From assembly GCA_030524175.1 (NCBI GenBank), contig JAUNHC010000015.1:1-64000 (forward strand): a DNA stretch of 64,000 nucleotides, given 5' to 3'. The notes below the pieces were generated by a model. It did not search any database and was not told where the DNA came from. It was given only the letters and a program-made list of their open reading frames with translations. Positions within the stretch are counted from its first letter, which is position 1, and the number at the start of each line of letters is the position of its first letter. Below are positions 51,650-61,172 of this stretch, in pieces. This stretch comes from Eubacteriales bacterium. Lineage in GTDB: Bacteria > Bacillota > Clostridia > Lachnospirales > Lachnospiraceae. The position numbers were made by a program, and so were the translations under genes.

Positions 51650-54600
51650 TTATCCTGCCCGCTGGCGCTTCTGGCGTTCGATGAGATCCAGAAGTTCCTG
51701 GCGGTCAGTAGTGATGAGTTCCTTTTCCAGGGTGGAAGCCTTAAATTCTACGGTGATGTTATTGTTGTTCGTGGAAATCAGGCCGTTGCCCCGCTGGAAG
51801 TGGGTAATGGACATCACTTCCGTTTCTGACAGATGGAGGATGGACTGTACACGCTGTGCCTCCTCATCCTCCATGTTTAAAATAATCTTGGTCTTGCAGT
51901 TGTTGATGATTCCTTTTCCATATTTTCCATTGTCTAACGCAAAGAAATCATTGAGATCCTGAGTAGCAAAGATACCTGCCCCAGAATATGCCCGGATGAC
52001 TTTGGCAATCTCCAAAACAAATTCTGCCGCCAGCCGGTTGCTGGAGGCACCGATGAGCTGCCAGACCTCATCTACGAAGATTGCTTTCTCTGCCGTTCGA
52101 TTTTCTTTTGCTTTGTCCCAGACATAATCCAGAGCCACGAACATGCCAACGGTTAATAGGTCACTGGTCCCGGTAAGCTCCGAGATGTCGAGTACGGTAT
52201 ACTTGTTGGACAGGTCTACATTGGTCTGTTGGTTAAAAGAAGAAGCAGACCCATGTACCAGCCGGTTTAAAATATGTCCAATCCGTTTGGTGTCTTCGCT
52301 GTCCATCAGAATGTTATAGACATCTTCCAAAATCGGCATCTTCTTATACTGATCCGGATGTTGGGGGTCTATGAGGGATTCGTTCTTATGGGTAATCCCA
52401 AACCGGGCGTAAGTTTTGATCAGGGCTTCGTCTAAGAGCTGTTTTTCCTCGTGATTCATATCCGGAATCAGGAGAGAAAAGAAAATATGCAGCTTTTGAA
52501 TCTTACCGGCCAGAGCGGAGGCATCCAGTGTGGGTCCATCCAGCAGCTCATTGACTGAGTTATCTACCTGACGGATTTCCATGATGTTGATACAGTTCTG
52601 ACTGCCTGGGGATATCTGGATAAATTCCCCGCCAATGTTCTGGCAGGCCCGGTAGAATTCATGGCCTTTGAGCGGCGCGATGATAAACACCTGGATGCCC
52701 TTCCTTCTCATCCGAAGCCCCATGGTCTGCATGGTGAACGTCTTTCCGGCGCCGGAGCAGCCCAAAATACAGATGTTGCTGTTCTTGTACTGCTTGGAAT
52801 CAAAAATATCCGCGATGACAAGGGAGTTATTGTGCTTGTTGACGCCGAACAAAATCCCGTTGTCATCACAGATGCTGTAGCTGGTAAACGGGTAGCAGCT
52901 TGCCGCCCCGCTGGTCAGGACATTTCTCTTGGAAAGCTCAAAAAGCTTTTTATCCAGATTCGCCAGCGGAAGGGTAGACAAAAATCCCTGTTCCTGCAAA
53001 AAGTAGCAGGTACGCAGATCCATATCCTGAGAAATGAGCAGTTTCTTCATTTCCTGCGTCCGCCACTGCAGTTCCTCCAGAGAGGACGCTGTAATGGTGA
53101 TCAGCAGGTTGATATAATAAAAATCCTCATTGTTGGCCAGCCCCTGTTTGAGAAAGTAACCGGAACGGATGGCGGAATCCAGGTCATCAAAATCTGAGTT
53201 GGTATCCGAAGCATCTTTCAGCTTCGAGCGATTGATACGGATCTGCTGGCCCAGACGTTGTGAAACCTTGTCCTTTGGCTGCTTATGGAGAAAAAAGTCA
53301 ATATCAATGCCTTCACCTGCATTGATGAGGAGGGAGAGCCATCCTGGCACCACCTTATTTTTGTATCCATCGCTTGGAACGATGAGATAAGAATGATAGA
53401 TGCCATTAATCTTCACATAGCTGGAGTGTTTCAAATCCAGACTTTCCGGCGCGATGAACTCATTCATCCGGATATGGTCTGTCTCGGATTCCCGGTTCTG
53501 AGCCGTATAGCCTGCCAGGACTTCATTAATTCGTTTCGGCAGTGGCTTGTTCGTGCATAAGCTGCGGTTCAGCAGAGTGTAGAGGACATCTGTGCTGAAC
53601 TCATCCTCATTGTCATGGGTGAGAACCTCGTTGCCACACTGGTATAAAAAAGTCTTAGCTGTCTGAGAGACAGTCTCCAGTGCAGCCAGAATATCCTTTT
53701 CAGATTCTTTTCGGTTGGTATTGAACGGCTCATGCTCAAAAATCAAGAAAAACCGACGGGATACCGCTTCTCTGGAACTGAGCTTTTGGACAAACTGGAT
53801 GTAATCTTCCTGCAGTTCCCGGCAGTGTGGATTGGTTTCCTGCTCCAGCTCCCGTGCGGCCTGGGCCAGATGCTTATTGATATCCGCTTTCTTGGAAATC
53901 ATTTTGATATGCACCTTGACTGGGCTTATCTTCAGGTATGAAATAAAGCTGTAGATAATGCTCTGCTGTTCTCTGGCACTTCGTAACAGAAAATTAATTG
54001 GCTCAATCTCCAGAATCTTGACATAGCGGTGGTCGGAGGTATAGATCACTCCATTGGCAATCTTTTCAATCGGAAGATAATCCTCCAAAGTCTGATATTT
54101 GCGCTTTTTCTTTTTAACGGAAGCTTTTACCTTTGGCGGTGTAGCAGCCTTTTCTCTATCTGTCTGACCGGATTCCGGCTTCAAATTTGGGGAAGAATCC
54201 TTTTCCACAGCTTTCTTGCGAAGTTTTTCCTGCTTCTGTATTTTCTTAGCTGCCTTTTGTGTCAGTTTCTGATGCCGGCGTTCTTCTTTCTGATTAAACT
54301 TCAGTATTTTGATATCTTCTCTGGCCTGCTTTTTGATCCCGCGCTTAGTGGAGGTATCAAACTCCCGACGTTCTTTTTTTTTAATAGGGATATCAGGCAT
54401 AACAGGCGGGTCTTCCAGTTGAGTTTCCTCTTTAGGCGTTGCTGCACCTTTTCGGCGCTTTTTAGTGCGTGGCTCCTTGTTCCGTGGCTTTTTACGGGGC
54501 TTGACTTTAGTGTCCGGAAGCATATCTTGCCGGTATATCATTCTCCGGTTTTTTAAGAAGCGGAGAGCATTCATGAAAAATGCAGTCAGGCTCTCCCCGC

Positions 54601-54826
54601 CAACCCCAATCAAAGAAACCATTGCGGCTGGAAGTGCCGTCATACACAGGATGATGATCCGCACGGTCAGGGAAAGCGGAAGATACAGTACCGGTATGGT
54701 GATGATGATTGCCAGGATTCCCCCTTCTATGGCGTTTCGGATTTTAAACATCCCACCCATAAAGGTGCCGCGCTCGATAAAATTACGGGGAAGAAAAAAC
54801 ACCTGTTGTTCTTCTGGCTGGGTCAT
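51650..54826 (-). CDS. virB4: PrgI-VirB4 fusion, conjugation ATPase
   Basis: A 1058-residue protein. The first ~100 residues (FLPRNFIERGTFMGG and two membrane helices) match the PrgI-type partner that in other Gram-positive systems is a separate small gene. A long, very basic linker (~residues 105-245, KKPRNKEPRTKKRRK-like) follows, then the VirB4/TraE-type ATPase with Walker A GCSGAGKTF (~residue 690) and Walker B KAIFVDEVWQLIG (~residue 915). VirB4 energises assembly of the mating channel at the membrane. Its start overlaps the previous stop (ATGA). The family is secure; the fusion is directly visible. Confidence 0.93.
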   Translation of the reverse strand: MTQPEEQQVFFLPRNFIERGTFMGGMFKIRNAIEGGILAIIITIPVLYLPLSLTVRIIILCMTALPAAMVSLIGVGGESLTAFFMNALRFLKNRRMIYRQDMLPDTKVKPRKKPRNKEPRTKKRRKGAATPKEETQLEDPPVMPDIPIKKKERREFDTSTKRGIKKQAREDIKILKFNQKEERRHQKLTQKAAKKIQKQEKLRKKAVEKDSSPNLKPESGQTDREKAATPPKVKASVKKKKRKYQTLEDYLPIEKIANGVIYTSDHRYVKILEIEPINFLLRSAREQQSIIYSFISYLKISPVKVHIKMISKKADINKHLAQAARELEQETNPHCRELQEDYIQFVQKLSSREAVSRRFFLIFEHEPFNTNRKESEKDILAALETVSQTAKTFLYQCGNEVLTHDNEDEFSTDVLYTLLNRSLCTNKPLPKRINEVLAGYTAQNRESETDHIRMNEFIAPESLDLKHSSYVKINGIYHSYLIVPSDGYKNKVVPGWLSLLINAGEGIDIDFFLHKQPKDKVSQRLGQQIRINRSKLKDASDTNSDFDDLDSAIRSGYFLKQGLANNEDFYYINLLITITASSLEELQWRTQEMKKLLISQDMDLRTCYFLQEQGFLSTLPLANLDKKLFELSKRNVLTSGAASCYPFTSYSICDDNGILFGVNKHNNSLVIADIFDSKQYKNSNICILGCSGAGKTFTMQTMGLRMRRKGIQVFIIAPLKGHEFYRACQNIGGEFIQISPGSQNCINIMEIRQVDNSVNELLDGPTLDASALAGKIQKLHIFFSLLIPDMNHEEKQLLDEALIKTYARFGITHKNESLIDPQHPDQYKKMPILEDVYNILMDSEDTKRIGHILNRLVHGSASSFNQQTNVDLSNKYTVLDISELTGTSDLLTVGMFVALDYVWDKAKENRTAEKAIFVDEVWQLIGASSNRLAAEFVLEIAKVIRAYSGAGIFATQDLNDFFALDNGKYGKGIINNCKTKIILNMEDEEAQRVQSILHLSETEVMSITHFQRGNGLISTNNNNITVEFKASTLEKELITTDRQELLDLIERQKRQRAG

Positions 54827-55452
54827 GGCTGCACCTCCTCAGTGGAATTTTGGTTCTTAGAGCCCTTGTCTGGAGCAGCCGCTTCATTATTTGGGCTGGT
54901 ATCCGTTCCGCTTTCTTCGAGGGTGTCAGGGAAGCCGCCTTCTGATAGCGATTCAATCTTCTCTGTCGTAATAGAGGGAAGCGTATCATCGGTAGCCTTT
55001 TCATAACTCCTTGGTTTTACGTCAAGCTGCAGCTTCTCTTTTCCAAATAAAAAAGCACCGGTATCGGTGCGGTGGGTAACGGGAAGCTTGCTGCCATTAG
55101 ATAAGGAAAACATCAGAGTTTCTGACCGTTTATCTGGATAGCTGGTTTCCTTTGGAAGGAAAGTAACTTCCGTGATTCCTGTAAGTCCAGCTTGCGAAAA
55201 ATAGGAAGGAAACAATTCCTTAAAGTCAGAAATCTGGCTATCGGAGAAGAAGGATGTAAGTTCCTGAAAACCGGTATATTTCAGTTCTGCTTCCGAAGGC
55301 TCATCTTTGGGGGCTTCTGTTTGAGGTTTGGAGGTTTTTTTCTCCGTATCTGTTTCTTTGTTCTGGTGCTTCCATATGGCGGGGAGCACAATTCCCACAA
55401 TGACCATTAGGATCAGCAGGAATATGGAAAGGATTACTTTTTTTCTGCTCAT
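54823..55452 (-). CDS. single-pass membrane conjugation protein (209 aa)
   Basis: One N-terminal membrane helix (VILSIFLLILMVIVGIVLPAI), an acidic Pro/Glu/Lys linker, an exported ~110-residue domain (FQELTSFFSDSQISDFKELF) and a disordered tail. Position between VirB4 and the hydrolase matches a small transfer-channel component; sequence similarity to TcpC/VirB8 cannot be claimed. AAAGGAG precedes the start. Confidence 0.68.
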   Translation of the reverse strand: MSRKKVILSIFLLILMVIVGIVLPAIWKHQNKETDTEKKTSKPQTEAPKDEPSEAELKYTGFQELTSFFSDSQISDFKELFPSYFSQAGLTGITEVTFLPKETSYPDKRSETLMFSLSNGSKLPVTHRTDTGAFLFGKEKLQLDVKPRSYEKATDDTLPSITTEKIESLSEGGFPDTLEESGTDTSPNNEAAAPDKGSKNQNSTEEVQP

Positions 55453-55469
55453 AGAATCTCGAATCTCCT

Positions 55470-57290
55470 TTATTTTTTATCGAAAATCCAATATGCATTA
55501 GAAGTTGCATGGATTTCACTCATCATGTCAAATTCCCGGTTAATATAATTTTTTGTGCTGCTGTCATTGGGATCATTGACCAGCACTTTTCCATTTGTTG
55601 TCACACCCCTCAGGACGATGAAGTGTCCGCCACTGGTAAAAAGACCGGGACTTTGGGAACTGATAACCGGGTGCCCTTGGGATAGTGCCTGCAGGACTGC
55701 GTTTGGATCAGTGGTCTGAGTAACGGAACCGCATCCAAAATGACTGGCTGCAGCACCAAAGTAAGACCAGTAAGTACCGACTCCCGGCATATAATAAGAA
55801 TTTCCGCACCAGGCAACTGCATCCACTGGTGTTATTGTGGTTCCGGTCAGATAACTTGCGATCATAGCAAAACTGGTTGGTCCGCAGCCGCTTGAGGCGA
55901 TGGAACCGCCGCCGTAGGGGATATTCCCGTAATCGGTCTGGAGGTAATGGGGAATCTGCATTCCATTTGCCGGGTAACTGCCTCCTGTGTTGGTGATGAC
56001 ATAATATCGTAGAACATGATCCACATATTCTTTGTCACCATAAATGGAATAATTCCAGCCAGGTCTCGCACACATCATGTCAGAAAAAGCAATGGCGTTT
56101 TCTTTGGTGTAGCCTCCATCACGTGCCATGGCCCAGTCGATATATCCAGAGCCGTAATTGTACCCTTGCAGGGCCAATTTAATGCGGTCCAAATCTGTGG
56201 GCCCGGTGCATCCGGCTTTATCCAGGGCATACTTTAATTCCTGAATCCCACATTCAATGGAATACTCCGGATCCGTGATGCCGTTGGGAACATGGGGATA
56301 ACGGGTATTGAAGGCGCCCTCGGCCGCCTGCATGACATCAGGAACCAGCCCGCCGGATTCCTGCATCATAACTGCAAGGATCAAAGCGACATATTGCTCC
56401 ATACCATATCGAGCAGCTACCCGCTCTACAATTGGCTGATAAGCCAGAACCGCATCGGAGACATTAGCAGTTGCTATGCCGCTGCTGTCGGTTCCGCCCA
56501 GGAACAAAGTCAGGTTTTCCGCATAATCAGCCGCTGTTGCCTTCTGCTTGTCTGTCAGATGAAAGATATGGTCTGCAAAGTAGGAATCGCCGGCATATTT
56601 TACGGTATAGTTATGTCTGGTAAAGGTGACGGTCTGGGTTGTGCTGCCTGTTCCGGCATCTGGAGTACCTTCGGCTCCAGCATCTACGGTTACTTCCTGT
56701 GTTACCGTTTCCGTAGTGACATCATAGGAAAAAAGCCCTTCTTTCTGTTCACGGATGATTCGTTTCAATTCGTTTATATTGATATCTCTGTAATTTTCCC
56801 GGCTGGCGCAGAACTGTGCGATGAGCTGGTTCGCATTGACTGAGATGCTGTACTGGTAAGGATCTGTAACGGTAACGGTATCTCCCTGTGGAAGCCTTGC
56901 GATAGCAGCATTAATTTCGGACAGCAGGTCATCATGACACTCTGTGAGTACCTCGACAATTGCCTGGTTTGCTGCCCGGATATTTTCCGTGATTTTTGTG
57001 CTGTCATTGAGTGCCCCTGTATTATCGGTCAGGTTTCCAAAAATCAAGCTTGGTAGCATGACAATAAAAAGAACTGGAATCATGATAATAACTGTACATA
57101 CAATAAAAACACGCTTTAGTGTCTGTGGGTTTTGGAGAGCGCCACCAATCACGGCTCCGAATGGACCGGCAAGAGCAGCACCTTTCGCACCCTTGACCAT
57201 TGTGGAAGCCGCCCTCATAAATTTCAGATGAGATATAGCTGCCGAGCCTACTTCAGCCGCCTCACCCAAAGCAGATCGTTGTTCTGGCAT
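55470..57290 (-). CDS. bifunctional peptidoglycan hydrolase/C39-like peptidase
   Basis: A 606-residue channel-associated hydrolase. One membrane helix near residues 60-80 (VFIVCTVIIMIPVLFIVML) is followed by an exported part. Residues ~290-400 are a lysozyme-like transglycosylase (ALILAVMMQESGG with catalytic Glu, then ALQGYNYGSGYIDW), as in Tn916 Orf14-like proteins. The C-terminal ~140 residues are a papain-like C39 domain with SSGCGPTSFAM (Cys), GHFIVLRG (His) and VNDPND (Asp). It locally opens the cell wall for the mating channel. It begins 3 nt after the upstream gene ends. Confidence 0.9.
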   Translation of the reverse strand: MPEQRSALGEAAEVGSAAISHLKFMRAASTMVKGAKGAALAGPFGAVIGGALQNPQTLKRVFIVCTVIIMIPVLFIVMLPSLIFGNLTDNTGALNDSTKITENIRAANQAIVEVLTECHDDLLSEINAAIARLPQGDTVTVTDPYQYSISVNANQLIAQFCASRENYRDININELKRIIREQKEGLFSYDVTTETVTQEVTVDAGAEGTPDAGTGSTTQTVTFTRHNYTVKYAGDSYFADHIFHLTDKQKATAADYAENLTLFLGGTDSSGIATANVSDAVLAYQPIVERVAARYGMEQYVALILAVMMQESGGLVPDVMQAAEGAFNTRYPHVPNGITDPEYSIECGIQELKYALDKAGCTGPTDLDRIKLALQGYNYGSGYIDWAMARDGGYTKENAIAFSDMMCARPGWNYSIYGDKEYVDHVLRYYVITNTGGSYPANGMQIPHYLQTDYGNIPYGGGSIASSGCGPTSFAMIASYLTGTTITPVDAVAWCGNSYYMPGVGTYWSYFGAAASHFGCGSVTQTTDPNAVLQALSQGHPVISSQSPGLFTSGGHFIVLRGVTTNGKVLVNDPNDSSTKNYINREFDMMSEIHATSNAYWIFDKK

Positions 57291-57292
57291 GT

Positions 57293-58282
57293 CTACATCC
57301 GATCCTTTCTTTGCGGAGCTGGTGGGAGTTTCTGGACGAGGGATTCATGGTAGGCAATTTTTCCATCGTCCTTTTTATATGGGGTTTTGGATACAGCATC
57401 CTGAGCATATTGCTTGTACCAGGCAGTGCCGTCTACAGATTGGACGGTGTCATATTCTCCCTGAGGTGGAGCTATATACTGATCCTTGCTATACATAGCA
57501 AAATCTCTGCTTCCGTTCTCAGTAGTCTCTGTGCCAGTAATTCGTCCACCACCAATTTCCATATTCGTATAGGAAGGAACATTGGGTCTGGCACCGGGAT
57601 TACCGGCAGTACCATTGCCAGCAGTGTCTCCGGTTCTGGAAGATGGCTGGTTTGCAGGATTCGGGGTAAGCCCCATATAAGAGGAAAATGCCTTTGCCGC
57701 ATCATCGCCTTTGATGGAGCCTACCTGCCCGTAATTTCCCTGAGCAATGTTACTGATGACTTGATTAGAAAAATCGCCGCCTTTCTTCAGAGATGACTGA
57801 TATAAGGAATTGCCAATGCTGGAATTTTCGGTATAGCCAGTCGCTGCATTGACGGCACTTCGTTGTACCTGCCTTCCCACAGAACCGGCCAGCCCTCCGG
57901 CAAGAAAGCTTCCGCCGACTGCCGCATCTCCTGGGCTTGTGCTGCCGCTACGCGCCCTGCCTCCTCCGGATGGCTTATGAAAGCCACCACTCAGACTTCT
58001 CCCGGCAATGAGAAGTTCGCCGAGCATATTGCCGCCGGTGTTCCCCACATTGACACCAAGGGAGGCCAGAAAGCTGTCAATTTTCTGGGAGACTTTTAAA
58101 AAGGCCATGGCACATAAGAACCAGATGAACACATTGCCAGTCACGGCTTCTTTTCCTTGGTTAGCAACTGCCTGTTCTACATCCGCTTCTGTAAGCTCCG
58201 CTGCAAAGACCGGCATGGAGCAAAACAGCACCATGCTGACAAGGAGCACGGTACATAGAATCCATTGTTTTCGTTGTTTCAT
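57293..58282 (-). CDS. exported/membrane conjugation protein (329 aa)
   Basis: A signal peptide (residues 1-28, ending VFAAEL) is followed by one hydrophobic segment (VFIWFLCAMAFLKVSQKI) and a Gly/Ser/Asn-rich remainder. It is close to the VirB6-like protein and could be its soluble extension or a channel partner. The glycine-rich stretch (residues ~100-130) is low complexity. No catalytic motif. Confidence 0.7.
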   Translation of the reverse strand: MKQRKQWILCTVLLVSMVLFCSMPVFAAELTEADVEQAVANQGKEAVTGNVFIWFLCAMAFLKVSQKIDSFLASLGVNVGNTGGNMLGELLIAGRSLSGGFHKPSGGGRARSGSTSPGDAAVGGSFLAGGLAGSVGRQVQRSAVNAATGYTENSSIGNSLYQSSLKKGGDFSNQVISNIAQGNYGQVGSIKGDDAAKAFSSYMGLTPNPANQPSSRTGDTAGNGTAGNPGARPNVPSYTNMEIGGGRITGTETTENGSRDFAMYSKDQYIAPPQGEYDTVQSVDGTAWYKQYAQDAVSKTPYKKDDGKIAYHESLVQKLPPAPQRKDRM

Positions 58283-58297
58283 TTCGTCCTCCTTTCC

Positions 58298-59008
58298 TTA
58301 GAGGGAGAGTGGGTTTGCGAGGAAAGTGCCGACCATGCTGGTAAAGAGTCGCAGGCACCAGGCGTTCATTAAAAGTAAAAAGAGCTGTCCGCCCAGCATC
58401 CGGCACCAGCTCTTAAAAATATTGCCGGTGCTCTGGGAAGCGCCTGTAGCAAATGCAACCGGTGCAGTATAGACCAGCACGCCCAGTAACACGTACCGTT
58501 CCGCTGCTTCCAGTAAAAGTTTCAAGTAGTTCCAGGCCAGAATCAGGACCAGGATAAGTGCAATAATTGCCACAGCACCGTTGGCACATACGCCCAGAAT
58601 GACTGTGATGACACTGTTGAAATCCGCAAATTTCAGAGGCGGAAGATCTTCTGTCAAAATCCAGTTGTAAGGTGTACCTGCAATATTAAGAATGAGATCC
58701 ACAATGTCCTTGGCATAAAATGTCAGAAATAGAAAAATAAAGGTACGCATGGACAGCTTAATAGGGTCTTCTGCTTCAATCCCCGCACCGAGAAAATAGT
58801 TTTTAAACAACTGCCAGATCCAATTTAATAGGATGAGTCCGATGCCAAGTGCCAGAAACACCTGATACATGGTTTCGGCTGCTGGAAAGTAACGTAGGAA
58901 CGTATCCATGGAACATCCCAGGGCGCCCAGCACGGAAGTCGTAATCAGATCCAGAATATTCATGACCTGTTCGGCTATCCACTCTACAATTCCGTCGAGT
59001 ATTCCCAT
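58298..59008 (-). CDS. virB6: VirB6/TrbL-like membrane channel protein
   Basis: The 236-residue protein has five to six membrane segments (e.g. MYQVFLALGIGLILLNWIW; TFIFLFLTFYAKDIVDLIL; VILGVCANGAVAIIALILVLILAWNYL). The central TPYNWILTEDLPPLKF loop and the SWCRMLGGQLFLLLMNAW segment are typical of VirB6/TrbL families in Gram-positive type IV systems, which form the inner-membrane channel. Start preceded by AAAGGAG. Confidence 0.82.
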   Translation of the reverse strand: MGILDGIVEWIAEQVMNILDLITTSVLGALGCSMDTFLRYFPAAETMYQVFLALGIGLILLNWIWQLFKNYFLGAGIEAEDPIKLSMRTFIFLFLTFYAKDIVDLILNIAGTPYNWILTEDLPPLKFADFNSVITVILGVCANGAVAIIALILVLILAWNYLKLLLEAAERYVLLGVLVYTAPVAFATGASQSTGNIFKSWCRMLGGQLFLLLMNAWCLRLFTSMVGTFLANPLSL

Positions 59009-59026
59009 AATGACTCCTTTCCGGAC

Positions 59027-59404
59027 TTATCCATTCCACTGTCCCCCCGCAAAAAATGGGGTTATGTAGGCCATGATAAATCCAAGTCCATTTAAAATGG
59101 CCCAGGTGATAATGATACGTTTGAGCCAGGCGCGGGATTCATCCACGGTTTTCCCTGATTTTGAAAAGTTCATGAGCAACAGGGCAACCGATGCAGTTAC
59201 GACGGCAGCAATCGTAGATATCAGAACAATCTGTTTGTAAACATCCTGCATAATCTCTTTTGCTTTGTCCCACATATTGGCGGCCAGGACAGGCTGGACA
59301 TTCCCCAAGAGCAGCGTAAATAAGAGAAATGCGATGTAGAGCCATTTCCCATAATTTATATGGTGCTTCGGGGCAGGCGGACTTTCATTATTTGGTAGTT
59401 TCAC
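59027..59404 (-). CDS. virB2: VirB2-like pilin/small membrane protein
   Basis: A 125-residue protein: N-terminal polar stretch, signal-like hydrophobic segment (WLYIAFLLFTLLLGNVQPVLAA, processing likely after VLA), then two helices (QIVLISTIAAVVTASVALLLM and IIITWAILNGLGFIMAYI) separated by a basic loop. This is the VirB2/TrbC-type layout. It is the first gene of the channel operon and is preceded by a leader with three hairpins. Confidence 0.75.
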   Translation of the reverse strand: MKLPNNESPPAPKHHINYGKWLYIAFLLFTLLLGNVQPVLAANMWDKAKEIMQDVYKQIVLISTIAAVVTASVALLLMNFSKSGKTVDESRAWLKRIIITWAILNGLGFIMAYITPFFAGGQWNG

Positions 59405-59430
59405 GTTGTTATGACCTCCTTTATAAAAGT

Positions 59431-59643
59431 GGGCAGGGCGGAGAAAATCCGCCTTGCCCTTTGCTTATAGTTTTCAAGCCTCTTACCGGTTTTACGGTAT
59501 AGAAAAAGCAGCCTGGTCAATACAAACTGCTTTTTTTGGTTTCCATATGAAGTTGTAGACAAAGGTCACCTCCTCTGCAGAGAAAAACGCAGCCAGAACC
59601 GGAGAGAGGCAAATCCTCAGGTTGTGCTGCGTTTTTCTCTGCA
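59431..59643 (-). terminator. three stacked hairpins in the channel-operon leader
   Basis: In transcript order on the - strand: an 18-bp perfect stem (59576-59593 with 59626-59643); a stem AAAAAGCAG/CTGCTTTTT (59503-59511 with 59527-59535) with a T5 tail; and a 12-bp stem (59431-59442 with 59448-59459) followed by a T-rich run just before the ribosome-binding site. All lie between the promoter at 59662-59690 and the first gene. Confidence 0.6.
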
Positions 59644-59661
59644 TATAATTTTGACAATATA

Positions 59662-59690
59662 ATTCTAGCATAGGCAGTTTTACCTGTAAA
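59662..59690 (-). promoter_or_regulatory. promoter of the channel operon
   Basis: On the - strand TTTACA (59685-59690) and TAGAAT (59662-59667) are separated by 17 nt. The start would be near 59655, immediately before the first hairpin. The 59691-59913 region has no further gene and probably also holds the promoter for the XRE gene on the other strand. Confidence 0.6.
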
Positions 59691-59913
59691 TTGCAGGAGT
59701 GTGCCAGTTTATGACAATCTCCGGCCAATATTGTTTCATCACGGAAAATGCACTGCAGCTCTGGAATCTCATAGGATAGATTATGTAAAAGATAAGTTTG
59801 TATTCTTAAAGAATCGTACTAATCTTTAAGAATCTAGTCAAAAATATTGTGGAAAGTATAATTGTGGTACAAGGTAACAATCAGCACACAAAAGGTGTTG
59901 GGAAGGAAGCGGG

Positions 59914-60249
59914 ATGGGAGAAAATGTATTTGGGCGGAAAATGAATCATATCAGGAAAGAAAGGCATATAACCTCTGAAGGGCTGGCAGAATTGTGTGGT
60001 GTAAATCCAGGACATATCCGTCAGATTGAAAGTGGAAGACGAAATCCAAGCTATACGTTGCTGGTGGACATCTGCAGGAATCTGAAAGTATCCCCAAACT
60101 ATTTAATGGAACATGAAGTGGGAGATGTGGATGCTTTTGGGGAAGAATATAAAAGTATTTTTCAGAAACTGCAGTTTCTTACACCCAACCAGCTTGATAT
60201 GTTAGATGGTCTGTTAGAGACATATTTGAAAAAAAGTGGAATCCAGTGA
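59914..60249 (+). CDS. XRE-family HTH regulator (111 aa)
   Basis: Cro/CI-type helix-turn-helix at residues ~10-60: MNHIRKERHITSEGLAELCGVNPGHIRQIESGRRNPSYTLLVDICRNL is read in pieces as a standard five-helix domain. GGAAGGA precedes the start. It is divergent from the channel operon, separated by 509 bp, and is the natural candidate to repress it. Confidence 0.87.
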   Translation: MGENVFGRKMNHIRKERHITSEGLAELCGVNPGHIRQIESGRRNPSYTLLVDICRNLKVSPNYLMEHEVGDVDAFGEEYKSIFQKLQFLTPNQLDMLDGLLETYLKKSGIQ

Positions 60250-60384
60250 TAAGAGCGGGTTCTATTTTTTTGTCATTTTATAAGCAATCCTGTCGATGAA
60301 AAAGTGTGGATTTTCGACGGGAAATAAGGTAATATATGTATCATACAGCACATAAAGAATCATTAAGATACAAGGAGGAGAAAC

Positions 60385-60624
60385 ATGGAACTGACACAGG
60401 AATTGTTTCAGGTACTGGGCAGTGATTATAGTCAAAGCAATGTGAAGAAGGCACTGGAGCATATGGATCATCTGCTTTATGAGGAGGAGGAATACTTTCA
60501 GCTCGGAAAAGAGGCTGGAGAGGAAGAATTATCTGCATTGTTTGATCTGATGCAGGAGTTTATGGAGTATATACAGGCAGGAAATTATACTCATCTAAAG
60601 AAATATCTTTGTGTTTACAGGTAG
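60385..60624 (+). CDS. small acidic helical protein (79 aa)
   Basis: AAGGAGGAG precedes ATG 60385. The protein is almost fully helical and acidic (EEEEYFQLGKEAGEEELSAL). No family recognised. It lies 135 nt after the XRE gene and may be a co-regulated accessory factor. Confidence 0.6.
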   Translation: MELTQELFQVLGSDYSQSNVKKALEHMDHLLYEEEEYFQLGKEAGEEELSALFDLMQEFMEYIQAGNYTHLKKYLCVYR

Positions 60625-60791
60625 AGGTTTCATAAAGGTATTTATTAGCAGACAGAGGAATTATTTTTTTAAAGGAATGCTACTCAATAGAGTTAAAATA
60701 TTATATTATTTGGGAAACTAATATAATTATTCTATACAGGTTAAAATAAATGGTACCAGAGAATTGTTTGAAGAATTGAGGTGCCATAACT

Positions 60792-61118
60792 TTGATAGAA
60801 AATTATATTGTAGAACGTATCCATCAATTATGTGAACGGATGCACATGTCACAGTATGAGCTGGCGCTCCGCGCAGGGATGACGCAATCCTCTCTCTCAA
60901 ATCTGATGAGCCGGGGGAGCACGCCGCGGATGGATACGGTGGAAAAGATATGCAATGGCTTTGGAATCACCCCGGCGCAGTTCTTTTCCACGGACGATTC
61001 TTTTCCGGATCTGACGGAGGAACAAAAGGAGATGCTCTATGAATGGGGTTCCCTCTCACCGAAGGAAAAAGAAATCTGGAAAACAATGTGGAGTAGTGTG
61101 AAAGAATTAAGAAGATAA
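60792..61118 (+). CDS. XRE-family HTH regulator (108 aa)
   Basis: Helix-turn-helix of Cro/CI type: MSQYELALRAGMTQSSLSNLMSRG (residues ~20-43). A TTG start at 60792 follows GAGGTG; the next in-frame ATG would cut into the first helix. The gene is followed by a strong terminator. A second XRE regulator in this intergenic zone suggests layered control of transfer. Confidence 0.83.
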   Translation: MIENYIVERIHQLCERMHMSQYELALRAGMTQSSLSNLMSRGSTPRMDTVEKICNGFGITPAQFFSTDDSFPDLTEEQKEMLYEWGSLSPKEKEIWKTMWSSVKELRR

Positions 61119-61141
61119 CCTTTGCGGGTTATCTTTTTTTT
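61112..61141 (+). terminator. intrinsic terminator
   Basis: AAGATAACC (61112-61120) pairs perfectly with GGTTATCTT (61127-61135), followed by an eight-T run. Confidence 0.92.
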
Positions 61142-61172
61142 ACGGAAAAATCGTGTTGAAGGGACAGAAGTT

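Noticed and set aside
59576-59643. Origin of transfer at the 18-bp inverted repeat
   Set aside because: No relaxase gene or nic-like sequence was recognised nearby, and the position inside a promoter-gene leader fits a terminator better.
59492-59728. 78-codon - strand frame upstream of the VirB2-like gene
   Set aside because: It runs through a perfect 18-bp inverted repeat and the promoter, lacks a ribosome-binding site and has no protein-like pattern.
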